Shown piece by piece: positions 36,219 to 46,150 of a DNA stretch of 64,000 nt. Origin of the DNA: Nesterenkonia halotolerans (lineage in GTDB: Bacteria; Actinomycetota; Actinomycetes; Actinomycetales; Micrococcaceae); assembly GCF_014874065.1 (NCBI RefSeq), contig NZ_JADBEE010000001.1:186001-250000 (forward strand), in the 5' to 3' direction. Below the pieces are notes generated by a model. The model saw only the letters and a list, made by a program, of their open reading frames with translations. It was not told the DNA's origin and did not search any database. The first letter of the stretch is position 1. The number at the start of each line of letters is the position of its first letter. The translations under genes were made by a program, and so were the position numbers.

Positions 36219-37259
36219 TCAGGATGACGATGCGGTTTGACCTTGTGGGGACTTCGCCAGCGGAGCTGACCCGCCAAGACCACGCGTCACGTAGCGGGCC
36301 CGATAGCTCTCGAACACCGCCGTGGCAGAGACCACGAGCAGGGCTGACCCGAGCATGTGCAGTCCGACCAGGATCACGGGCAGCCCGGTGAAGTGCTGGG
36401 TGTAGCCGATGACGCCCTGGGCGAGGATCACCGCGAGAAGCCACCAGGCGCAGCGTCGCTGAGCGGGTGAGGTCGCGGTGCGGGACTGACGCACCAGCAG
36501 AGCGATCGCGGCGAAGCACAGCACATAGACCGGGACCACGTGCATGCGGGTGACCAGATCGGGATCGAACAGGTGTCGGGGCGAGCCTGGGTCTCCGGCG
36601 TGGGGCCCGGTCCCGGTGACCACCGTGCCCAGGAAGACCGATACCCAGGTCGCCCCCAGGATGACCGGTGTCATCGCAGCGGCGACGGCATCGGAGCCCA
36701 CTTGTCTGAGCGGCACGCCGGAGGCGCCTGCTGGCGCCGCCAGATCGTCGTGTTCCCGGGCGGACTTGAGCTCAAGCCTGATGCGGTTCAGCAGCATCGT
36801 GGAGATCATCACCAGAGCCGCCGAGAGCAGGAAGTGAAGTCCGACGATCCAGGGGTTCAGGTTCGTCCAGACGGTGATCCCGCCGATCACCGCCTGCAGC
36901 GGTATCCCGGCCAGGATCAGCACGCTCATCCTGAACAGCGGGCGATGGCTGCCACGCAGCCTCAGCAGCGCGAAGAACATCAGTGCGCAGATCAGCACCA
37001 GGACATAGGTCAGCAGCCGGTTGCCGAACTCGATCGCCCCGTGCAGGCCCATCTCCTGAGTGGAGACCCAGGAATCCGGAGTGCAGCGCGGCCACTCCGG
37101 ACAGCCCAGGCCGGAGGCCGTGAGCCGGACGGCCCCGCCGGTCAGGATGATGCCGATATTGCTGACCAGCGTCGCCCAGGCCAGCACCTTGGTGACCCGG
37201 GTGATCCTGGTGGGCAGGTTCGACCTCAGGGTCTCGAGCAGATTCATCGGAAACTTCAT
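36219..37259 (-). CDS. ctaA: Heme A synthase (COX15/CtaA)
   Basis: Membrane enzyme that oxidises heme O to heme A for aa3-type cytochrome oxidase. About 346 residues with eight probable transmembrane helices. Conserved parts: ILTGGAVRLTASGLGCPEWPRC near the N-terminus, with the cysteine loop; HGAIEFGNRLLTYVL with a heme-ligand histidine; LQAVIGGITVWTNLNPWIVGLHFLLS; and the second-half repeats including MHVVPVYVLCFAAIA and GYTQHFTGLPVILVGLHMLGS. The ATG at 37259 is chosen because it overlaps the ABC permease stop as ATGA. SURF1, another cytochrome oxidase assembly factor, is encoded at 60577-61509. Confidence 0.93.
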   Translation of the reverse strand: MKFPMNLLETLRSNLPTRITRVTKVLAWATLVSNIGIILTGGAVRLTASGLGCPEWPRCTPDSWVSTQEMGLHGAIEFGNRLLTYVLVLICALMFFALLRLRGSHRPLFRMSVLILAGIPLQAVIGGITVWTNLNPWIVGLHFLLSAALVMISTMLLNRIRLELKSAREHDDLAAPAGASGVPLRQVGSDAVAAAMTPVILGATWVSVFLGTVVTGTGPHAGDPGSPRHLFDPDLVTRMHVVPVYVLCFAAIALLVRQSRTATSPAQRRCAWWLLAVILAQGVIGYTQHFTGLPVILVGLHMLGSALLVVSATAVFESYRARYVTRGLGGSAPLAKSPQGQTASSS

Positions 37260-38017
37260 CGCCAGTTGAACCACCTTCGTGCGGCCAGCATGGCCACGGC
37301 GGCCCATCCGGCGAGTATCAGGGCTTCGAGCAGAGGGAAGGTCCCCTGCAGCGAAGCGGTGCGGAGGCCCTCGCCCAGTGCGGCGGAGGGCAGAAGGAGA
37401 AGCAGGGCGCCGGCGTCGTCATGGTTCAGCGGAAAGACCGACCCTCCTGCGGCGCCCAGCAGGACCCAGATGACATTCGTCAGCGCGAGCGTGGCCTCGG
37501 CCCGCACAGTCCCGGCCAGCAACAGTCCCAGCGCGGTGAAGGCGGTGGCCCCCAGGACGACGACGACGCCCAGCCACACCAGTCCCAGCGGCTCCGGGTC
37601 CCACCCCAGCAGCAGTCCGGCGGACCCGATGACCAGCACCTGCACAGCGACCACAGCCAGCACGGCGATGGCCTTGCCCAGAATCAGTCCGGTGGGACCA
37701 AGCGGTGTGGTGGCGAGATAGGCCAGCACCCCGTACTGCCGCTCGAAACCGGTGGCGATGCCCTGGCCGGTGAACGCCGAAGCCATGACCGCCAGGGCGA
37801 GTACCCCCGGGGTGATCATGTCGATGCTCGGGGTGGCCGAGGAGGTGATCAGCTCCAGCCGGTGTGCTCCGAAGAGCACCAGCAGCGGCAGGATCAGCGA
37901 GACGAGGAGCTGCTCCCCGTTGCGCAGCACATTGCGGGTCTCGTAGAGCCCGTGGGAGAGGATGCGCCGCCCCGCGGGTCGCGGGGCCGGTGACAGGGGC
38001 GCGTAGGTCGGAGTCAT
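37256..38017 (-). CDS. ABC-2 type transporter permease
   Basis: 253-residue membrane subunit of an ABC exporter with six probable transmembrane helices, including LLVSLILPLLVLFGAH and GKAIAVLAVVAVQVLVIGSAGLLLG. The N-terminal amphipathic stretch RRILSHGLYETRNVLRNGEQ is typical of ABC-2 permeases. ATG 38017 overlaps the ATPase stop as ATGA; the frame is open further upstream but inside the ATPase gene. The permease stop overlaps the ctaA ATG. In Micrococcales and mycobacteria an ABC-2 exporter pair often sits between sufR and ctaA; substrate unknown. Confidence 0.88.
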   Translation of the reverse strand: MTPTYAPLSPAPRPAGRRILSHGLYETRNVLRNGEQLLVSLILPLLVLFGAHRLELITSSATPSIDMITPGVLALAVMASAFTGQGIATGFERQYGVLAYLATTPLGPTGLILGKAIAVLAVVAVQVLVIGSAGLLLGWDPEPLGLVWLGVVVVLGATAFTALGLLLAGTVRAEATLALTNVIWVLLGAAGGSVFPLNHDDAGALLLLLPSAALGEGLRTASLQGTFPLLEALILAGWAAVAMLAARRWFNWR

Positions 38018-38988
38018 GAGACGGAGACCTCCCAGAAGACATCTTCGAGGGTTCGAGCTTCCATCCTGACCTCGACGGGCATCATATCGATCAGCTCCCA
38101 CCAGGCGGCCAGCGCCCGCAGCTGTTCGGGGCCGGAGAGCCCTGGTGTCATCCAGGCAGCCCCCGGTCCGTTGCTCGCCCCGCCGTCGAGCTCGATGGCC
38201 AGGGGAGAGCTGGCGATCTCCGCGCGGGTCAGTGTCCTGGATGCGGTGAAGACCATGCGGCGTGTGGGGTCAGCTGTGGCATCGGTGCCCTGAGCTGCGG
38301 TGCTGGTCAGTTCGGCCACTGTGCCATGGCGCACGACGGTCCCGTCCTTGAGGATGAAGACCGAGTCCGCGAGCTTCTGCGCCTCCTCGAGCAGGTGGGT
38401 GGTCAGGATGATCCCCATCCCCATATCGCGGAGCTCGCTGATGAGCTCGAAGACCGTCTGTCGCGACTGCGGGTCCAGGCCGGCGGTGGGTTCATCGAGG
38501 AAGACCACCTCGGGTCGGCCCAGGAGGCTTGCCGCCAGGGCCACCCGCTGCTTCTGCCCACCCGAGAGTCGGCGGATCGAGGTCGAGAGGAAGCTCTGCA
38601 TGTCCAGCCGCTCGGCCAGGTCCTCCAAGGGCCAGGGGTTCTGGTGGAGCGAGGCGACGTGCTTGAGCAGGGCCCGGGGCTGCACCGACTGGGGGAGCCC
38701 TCCGTCCTGCAGCATGACCCCCACCCGAGCGCGCAGGTCTGCCTCCGCGCGGAATGGATCCTGGCCGAGCAGCTGCACAGATCCCTGGGTCGGGTGCAGC
38801 AATCCCTGGGCGCAGCTGAGCGTGGTGGTCTTGCCCGCGCCGTTGGGGCCGAGCAGCACGGTCACCTCGCCGGCCCGGGCCGTCAGGTCCACGCCCCTGA
38901 GGATCTCCGTGAGTCCGCGAGAACTGCGGGCTGAGCCGACGGCATAGCGCACGTGGCGCAGGGTCAGGCACGGTGAAGGCTGGGGCAC
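38014..38988 (-). CDS. ABC-2 exporter ATP-binding protein
   Basis: 324-residue nucleotide-binding subunit. Walker A is GPNGAGKTTT (about residues 46-55), signature RLSGGQKQRVALAASLLG, Walker B VVFLDEPTAGLDP, and the H-loop TTHLLEE. The C-terminal 90 residues form an extra domain with a SRTLTRAEI stretch, common in drug- or lipid-exporter ATPases. GTG 38988 is the start; a perfect 17-base palindrome lies 16 bases upstream and could be the operator of the ABC-permease-ctaA transcript. Partners are the overlapping permease and ctaA genes. Confidence 0.9.
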   Translation of the reverse strand: MPQPSPCLTLRHVRYAVGSARSSRGLTEILRGVDLTARAGEVTVLLGPNGAGKTTTLSCAQGLLHPTQGSVQLLGQDPFRAEADLRARVGVMLQDGGLPQSVQPRALLKHVASLHQNPWPLEDLAERLDMQSFLSTSIRRLSGGQKQRVALAASLLGRPEVVFLDEPTAGLDPQSRQTVFELISELRDMGMGIILTTHLLEEAQKLADSVFILKDGTVVRHGTVAELTSTAAQGTDATADPTRRMVFTASRTLTRAEIASSPLAIELDGGASNGPGAAWMTPGLSGPEQLRALAAWWELIDMMPVEVRMEARTLEDVFWEVSVS

Positions 38989-39003
38989 GTCACCAGTCTA
39001 CAT

Positions 39004-39020
39004 TTCTACGGACCGTAGAA
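39004..39020. promoter_or_regulatory. Perfect 17-base palindrome, probable operator of the ABC exporter operon
   Basis: TTCTACGGACCGTAGAA: 8-base arms around a central A, 16 bases upstream of the ATPase GTG on the minus strand. The size and symmetry fit a TetR- or MarR-type repressor site overlapping the promoter. No such regulator is encoded next to it, so the repressor is elsewhere or it is SufR (whose promoter is 100 bases away). Confidence 0.6.
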
Positions 39021-39102
39021 GATCTGCTGGGTGTGACGCTCTCACGGGGACTGCTGTGCCGAAGGTCTCCGGCTACTAAGGTCCCCCTTGCTGGCGGCTT
39101 TG

Positions 39103-39123
39103 TTCTGAATAGGTCAGAATAGG
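39103..39123 (+). promoter_or_regulatory. Repeat block before sufR, possible SufR site
   Basis: TCTGAATAGG (39104-39113) is followed directly by TCAGAATAGG (39114-39123), three bases before the sufR ATG. The same bases contain an inverted repeat TTCTGA (39103-39108) / TCAGAA (39114-39119). The position suggests autoregulation by SufR, which would also block the ribosome site or transcript start. Confidence 0.5.
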
Positions 39124-39126
39124 GTC

Positions 39127-40098
39127 ATGTATTCCACTGCTTCCGAGTCTGTTGCCGCAGACGAGCGGCACCGTGGCGCGGAGAGTCCCACCAGCCCTGA
39201 GAAGGGCGGCCCTGCCCCCGCCGCTGAAGGACAGTCGGAGACGTTCCGTGAGGCTGAGAGCACGACCCGCCAGCGAGTGCTGCAGCTGGTGGTCGAAGAA
39301 GGCCCCATCAGCGCCGCCGCATTGGGCCGCGAGCTGAAGCTGACCGCCGCGGCCGTCCGCCGCCACCTGGACGCCATGACCGAGCAGGGAATCCTCGAGG
39401 TCAAGAACGTCACCACGCGTCGTCGTGGTGCTGGCCGCCCTTCCCGCCGGTACGTGGTCTCCGAGCGCGGTCAGCGTTCCCTCGGTGACGACTACCTCGG
39501 GCTGGTGCAGACGGCGCTGTCGATGCTCCAGTCCGCCTCGGCACCGAGCGCGGAAGATTCGCTGGTCGCCGAGCCCACGCCCGAGACCGCCCGAGGGCTG
39601 GCGCGGGAGTACTTCGCCGGCTTCGAGCAGCGGTGGGAGAGACAGCTCGAGGGCGTCAGCGACCTCGACGCGCGCACCGACAAGCTGTCCCAGCTCTTCG
39701 CCGAAGACGGCTTCGCGGGATTCACTCGCCTCGTCGGCCGGGACAACCCGCTGCTGGCGATGCAGTCCACGCAGCTGTGCCAGGGTCATTGTCCGATCCG
39801 GGAAATAGCTGCGGCTCATCCGGTGTTCTGTGAGGAGGAGACCGATATGATCTCCCGACTGCTCGACGTCGACGTCAGGCGGCTTTCCACACAGGCGGCC
39901 GGTGCTCACGTTTGCACCACACACGTGCCTGTGGGTCGCGAAAAGCTTGCCGCTGAGCAGCGGGCCCGCGCCGCAGCCAGTGCAGAAGCAGAACAACAGA
40001 TCAGCGCCGGGGCCGGTGCGACGAATGAATCGCGTCCGGCCAGCGGTGGACGAAAACGGATCGTCATCTCCCCCCGTCAACAAGAGAGGTTGTCATGA
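39127..40098 (+). CDS. sufR: Iron-sulphur sensing repressor SufR
   Basis: 323-residue regulator of the suf operon. A winged HTH lies at about residues 46-110 ([24 protein letters not shown] followed by [14 protein letters not shown]). Four cysteines that can bind an iron-sulphur cluster are C218 and C222 (LCQGHC), C235 (PVFCEE) and C263 (HVCTTH). The first 40 and last 55 residues are low-complexity. It is known in related bacteria that cluster-loaded SufR represses the suf genes. Its stop overlaps the sufB ATG as ATGA. Confidence 0.92.
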   Translation: MYSTASESVAADERHRGAESPTSPEKGGPAPAAEGQSETFREAESTTRQRVLQLVVEEGPISAAALGRELKLTAAAVRRHLDAMTEQGILEVKNVTTRRRGAGRPSRRYVVSERGQRSLGDDYLGLVQTALSMLQSASAPSAEDSLVAEPTPETARGLAREYFAGFEQRWERQLEGVSDLDARTDKLSQLFAEDGFAGFTRLVGRDNPLLAMQSTQLCQGHCPIREIAAAHPVFCEEETDMISRLLDVDVRRLSTQAAGAHVCTTHVPVGREKLAAEQRARAAASAEAEQQISAGAGATNESRPASGGRKRIVISPRQQERLS

Positions 40099-41552
40099 CC
40101 GAGCAGATTCAGCGCGAAAAGGACTCGGGGGTCACCTCCGATATTCTCGAGCGGAACCCGGAGCTTCAGGGCATCGGGTCCTACGAGTACGGATGGTCCG
40201 ACTCCGACAGCGCCGGTGCCAACGCCAAGCGTGGCATCGACGAAGCGGTCGTGGAGGACATCTCCGCAAAGAAGAGCGAGCCGGAATGGATGCTCAAGCT
40301 GCGCAAGAAGGGCCTGAAGTACTTCCAGCGCAAGCCCATGCCCATGTGGGGAGCAGACCTCTCCGGCATCGACTTCGACAACATCAAGTACTTCGTGCGC
40401 TCCACCGAGAAGCAGGCGAAGACCTGGGAAGACCTTCCCGAGGACATCCGCAACACCTATGAGCGGCTCGGCATCCCCGAGGCCGAGCGTGAGCGCCTGG
40501 TCTCCGGTGTGGCTGCCCAGTACGAGTCCGAGGTGGTCTACCACCAGATCCGCGAGGACCTCGAAGAGCAGGGTGTCATCTTCATGGATACCGACACTGC
40601 GCTGAAGGAGCACCCCGAGTTCTTCGAGGAGTACTTCGGATCGGTCATCCCGGTGGGCGACAACAAGTTCTCGGCACTGAACACCTCGGTGTGGTCCGGC
40701 GGCTCCTTCGTCTACGTCCCGAAGGGCGTGCACGTAGAGATCCCGCTGCAGGCGTACTTCCGCATCAACACCGAGAACATGGGTCAGTTCGAGCGCACCC
40801 TGATCATTGCTGATGAGGACTCCTACGTGCACTACATCGAAGGCTGCACGGCGCCGATCTATGACTCCGACTCGCTGCACTCCGCCGTGGTCGAGATCGT
40901 GGTGAAGAAAAACGCCCGTGTGCGCTACACGACCATCCAGAACTGGTCCACCAACGTCTACAACCTGGTGACCAAGCGGGCGGTCGTCGACGCAGGCGGC
41001 ACCATGGAGTGGATCGATGGCAACATCGGCTCCAAGGTCACCATGAAGTACCCCGCCGTCTACCTCACCGGTGAGCACGCCAAGGGCGAGACCCTCTCGG
41101 TCGCGTTCGCCGGCGAAGGCCAGCACCAGGACACCGGGTCGAAGATGGTCCACATGGCGCCGCACACCTCCTCGACCATCGTGTCGAAGTCGGTGGCCCG
41201 CAACGGCGGCCGGGCCGCGTACCGCGGACTGGTCCAGGTCAATGAGGGCGCATCACACTCTGCCAACTCGGTCGTCTGTGACGCCCTGCTGGTGGACACG
41301 ATCTCGCGTTCGGACACGTACCCGTACATCGACATCCGCGAGGATGACGTGACATTGGGCCACGAGGCCACCGTCTCGAAGGTTTCCGAGGACCAGCTCT
41401 TCTATCTGATGGCCCGCGGAATGGCAGAAGACGAAGCCATGGCGATGATCGTGCGCGGCTTCATCGAGCCGATCGCTCGGGAGCTGCCGATGGAATACGC
41501 GCTGGAGCTCAACCGCCTCATCGAGCTGCAGATGGAAGGTTCGGTCGGCTGA
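40095..41552 (+). CDS. sufB: Fe-S cluster assembly scaffold SufB
   Basis: 485 residues, without the intein seen in some mycobacterial SufB. Part of the SufBC2D scaffold that assembles Fe-S clusters. Conserved blocks: [59 protein letters not shown] with the conserved cysteine, [13 protein letters not shown] and [20 protein letters not shown]. Followed by a very strong hairpin before sufD. Confidence 0.97.
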   Translation: MTEQIQREKDSGVTSDILERNPELQGIGSYEYGWSDSDSAGANAKRGIDEAVVEDISAKKSEPEWMLKLRKKGLKYFQRKPMPMWGADLSGIDFDNIKYFVRSTEKQAKTWEDLPEDIRNTYERLGIPEAERERLVSGVAAQYESEVVYHQIREDLEEQGVIFMDTDTALKEHPEFFEEYFGSVIPVGDNKFSALNTSVWSGGSFVYVPKGVHVEIPLQAYFRINTENMGQFERTLIIADEDSYVHYIEGCTAPIYDSDSLHSAVVEIVVKKNARVRYTTIQNWSTNVYNLVTKRAVVDAGGTMEWIDGNIGSKVTMKYPAVYLTGEHAKGETLSVAFAGEGQHQDTGSKMVHMAPHTSSTIVSKSVARNGGRAAYRGLVQVNEGASHSANSVVCDALLVDTISRSDTYPYIDIREDDVTLGHEATVSKVSEDQLFYLMARGMAEDEAMAMIVRGFIEPIARELPMEYALELNRLIELQMEGSVG

Positions 41553-41573
41553 TCGAGCCCCACTCATGCAGCA

Positions 41574-41612
41574 CCCCACCCGTCCGGCGCGACGCGCGCC
41601 GGACGGGTGGGG
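41574..41612. terminator. Strong hairpin between sufB and sufD
   Basis: CCCCACCCGTCCGGCGC (41574-41590) pairs perfectly over 17 bases with 41596-41612; the loop is GACGC. No T-run follows. Inside an operon such a stem may act as a partial terminator or as a barrier to 3' exonucleases that stabilises the sufR-sufB part of the mRNA. It lies in the 121-base gap 41553-41673. Confidence 0.75.
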
Positions 41613-41673
41613 CACGCTGCTGATTGCACCGAGCCTGAAGTGAACCCCCATAGAACCAAGGGAAGAGAAACAC

Positions 41674-42963
41674 ATGACGAAATCCGCGTCCGCCGAGCAG
41701 GCGGAACAGGTCGAAGGCGTCGAGGTCGGGGAAGCCCGCATCTCGATCCCCGGAATGGGCGAGGAGGGCGAGAACCTCGCCACCGCCCATGAGGAGACCG
41801 AACACACCCACGGCGGTCTCGGCGAGTCCACGACCAAGGCCAAGTCCGGCGGCTCCCGCGCCGATCGCACCACGAGCCTGTCCGTGGCAGATTTTGCCGT
41901 CCCCACCGGCCGCGAAGAGGAGTGGCGCTTCTCGCCGCTGAAGAAGCTCGGCCGCGTGCTCTCCGACGCCGCCACCCAGACCCCGGTCACCATCAAGCTG
42001 CGCAAGTCCGCCGAGGGCGTCACCCACGGTGAGCTCGCCCTGGCGCAGTCACCGCGCGGCACCGTGTTCTCCGCTGCCGACCGCGCCGCCGTCGTCGGCT
42101 ACAGCCAGTCCGCGCAGGCCGACTACATCAAGGTCGCGGCCGACACCGAGCTGAGCGACCCGGTCTTCATCGACATCACCGGCGAGGCTGCCGGGCACCG
42201 CGCCAACGCGCACATCGTGCTCGAGGCCGAGGCCCACTCCAAGGTGGTCTTCGTGCTGGAGCACCGCGGGTCCGCCGATGCGAACCTCAACGTGGAGGTC
42301 ATCGTGCGCGACGGCGCTGACGTCACCGTGGTCTCGCTGCAGCGCTGGGCCGGTGACGCGATCCACGTCGGTCAGCAGGATGCCGAGATCGGGCGCGACG
42401 CGAAGTACAGGCACGTCTCGGTCACCCTGGGCGGAGAGGTCGTCCGCCTGAACTCCAACGTGCGATACGCCGCCGAAGGGGGAGAGGCCTCCATGTACGG
42501 CCTCTACTTCGCCGACGCCGGCCAGCACCTGGAGCACCGAAGCTTCGTGGACCACAACTCCCCGCGCAACAGCTCCAACGTGCTCTACAAGGGCGCCCTG
42601 CAGGGTCAGGACGCCCGGACCGTCTGGGTCGGTGACGTGCTCATCCGCAAGGCTGCCGAGGGCACCGACTCCTACGAGAAGAACCAGAACCTGATCCTCA
42701 CCGACGGCGCGCGCGCTGACTCGATCCCGAACCTGGAGATCGAGACCGGACTCATCGAGGGAGCGGGACACGCCTCCTCCACCGGCCGCTTTGACGAGAA
42801 CCATCTGTTCTACCTGATGGCTCGCGGCATTCCTGAGAAGGAGGCCCGCCAGCTCGTGGTGCGCGGCTTCCTCAACGAGATCGTCCAGGCCATCGGCGTC
42901 GACTCCATCGAGAACACCATCCATCAGGACCTGGAGAACGAGCTCGAGATCGCCGGCTTCTGA
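41674..42963 (+). CDS. sufD: Fe-S cluster assembly protein SufD
   Basis: 429-residue partner of SufB in the SufBC2D scaffold. The N-terminal 80 residues are variable and Glu/Gly-rich; then VADFAVPTGREEEWRFSPLKKL and the beta-helix region with RHVSVTLGGEVVRLNSNV and LEHRSFVDHNSPRNSSNVLYKGAL including the conserved histidine. C-terminus: [34 protein letters not shown]-type ribosome site precedes the ATG. Follows the strong hairpin after sufB. Confidence 0.95.
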   Translation: MTKSASAEQAEQVEGVEVGEARISIPGMGEEGENLATAHEETEHTHGGLGESTTKAKSGGSRADRTTSLSVADFAVPTGREEEWRFSPLKKLGRVLSDAATQTPVTIKLRKSAEGVTHGELALAQSPRGTVFSAADRAAVVGYSQSAQADYIKVAADTELSDPVFIDITGEAAGHRANAHIVLEAEAHSKVVFVLEHRGSADANLNVEVIVRDGADVTVVSLQRWAGDAIHVGQQDAEIGRDAKYRHVSVTLGGEVVRLNSNVRYAAEGGEASMYGLYFADAGQHLEHRSFVDHNSPRNSSNVLYKGALQGQDARTVWVGDVLIRKAAEGTDSYEKNQNLILTDGARADSIPNLEIETGLIEGAGHASSTGRFDENHLFYLMARGIPEKEARQLVVRGFLNEIVQAIGVDSIENTIHQDLENELEIAGF

Positions 42964-43047
42964 GGATCACCCGCGGCCACGGCCGACGGGCAGCACCTCG
43001 ACCCACCTTCAGCACTTTTCACGAACCAAGCAAAGGACACGCAACAC

Positions 43048-45151
<2,104 letters not shown>

Positions 45152-45152
<1 letters not shown>

Positions 45153-45610
45153 TGGCAGACGCCATGGAGCAGCTCTACCAGCAGGTCATCCTGGATCACG
45201 CTCGCGCGCGACAGGGCGAGGGTGAGCTCGCGAACTACGGGGGAGAGTCCTTCCAGCTCAACCCCACCTGCGGGGACCAGGTCACGCTGCGCGTGCAGCT
45301 CGACGACGCCGGCGAGACGATCGAGGCGCTGGGCTGGACCGGGCAGGGGTGCTCGATCTCCCAGGCCTCCCTCTCCGTGATGTACGAACTGGTGATCGGA
45401 CAGTCGGTCACACGAGCTGCTGAGCTCGGCGAGCACTTCCGCGAGCTGATGGCGGCCCGGGGTCAGGAGCTGGACCCAGCACGGCTCGAGGCGCTCGAAG
45501 ATGCCTCGGCCTTCACCGGTGTGGCACGGTATCCTGCACGTATCAAATGCGCGCTGCTGGGCTGGATGGCCCTGCGCGACGCCCTGGCCCAGGCCCAGGT
45601 CCGGGCATAG
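45152..45610 (+). CDS. sufU: Sulphur-transfer protein SufU
   Basis: 152-residue zinc-dependent sulphur acceptor that activates SufS. The three cysteines are in NPTCGDQ, GQGCSISQAS and RIKCALLGW, and the aspartate in CGDQ completes the zinc site. The family start LYQQVILDHARARQG is present. ATG 45152 overlaps the SufS TGA by one base. It is an U-type scaffold-like protein specific to Gram-positive SUF systems. sufT follows after 83 bases. Confidence 0.94.
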
Positions 45611-45693
45611 CCGCCCGACCGAAGACGTTGCACCAAGGACGAGACGGACGAAAGACCACCGAAGCAGCTACCCGATAGGGAAAGGAGAGCGCC

Positions 45694-46026
45694 ATGAGTG
45701 ACGCTGTCGCAGCGGCCCAGACGCCGCTTGAAGATGTTGAGGAAGCACTCAAGGAGGTCATCGACCCGGAGCTCGGCATCAATGTTGTGGACCTCGGTCT
45801 GCTCTACGGATTGAACTACGCCGAAGACGGCGCCCTGCTGATCGACATGACGCTGACCACCGCGGCCTGCCCGCTCACCGATGTGCTCGAGGAGCAGGTG
45901 GGCCAGCACGTCGGAACCATGGTCGACGAGTGGCGGCTCAACTGGGTCTGGATGCCGCCGTGGGGCCCGGAGAAGATCACCGACGACGGCCGCGAGCAGA
46001 TGCGCGCGCTGGGGTTCAATATTTAA
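45694..46026 (+). CDS. sufT: SufT-like MIP18/DUF59 protein
   Basis: 110-residue MIP18-family protein that assists Fe-S cluster insertion into target enzymes. Conserved DPELGINVVDLGLLYGL and the LTLTTAACPLTDVLEEQV-type region (TTAACPLTD with the conserved cysteine) are visible, then NWVWMPPWGPEKITDDGREQMRALGF. AAAGGAGAG is an excellent ribosome site. It ends the suf operon; an AT-rich palindrome overlaps its stop codon. Confidence 0.93.
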   Translation: MSDAVAAAQTPLEDVEEALKEVIDPELGINVVDLGLLYGLNYAEDGALLIDMTLTTAACPLTDVLEEQVGQHVGTMVDEWRLNWVWMPPWGPEKITDDGREQMRALGFNI

Positions 46027-46136
46027 ATTTGAACAAATTTCCGGATTGCTATTCTCCTGGAAAAAACATTGACATAAGCTGTGCCGAGCAGGTGCGTTCC
46101 ATGTCTGGACCCTGAACCAGACAGAGTGCCACCTGC
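46025..46136. promoter_or_regulatory. AT-rich palindrome and nested leader hairpins upstream of the LuxR-type regulator
   Basis: AAATTTGAACAAATTT (46025-46040, 7-base arms) is unusually AT-rich for this genome. TTGACA near 46069-46074 could be a -35 element, with no clear -10. Further on, GCAGGTG (46088-46094) pairs with CACCTGC (46130-46136), enclosing a second stem TGTCTGG (46102-46108) / CCAGACA (46117-46123). The structure ends 14 bases before the ATG, next to the GGGGG ribosome site, and may control translation. Confidence 0.55.
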
Positions 46137-46150
46137 GCCAGGGGGCAGAT

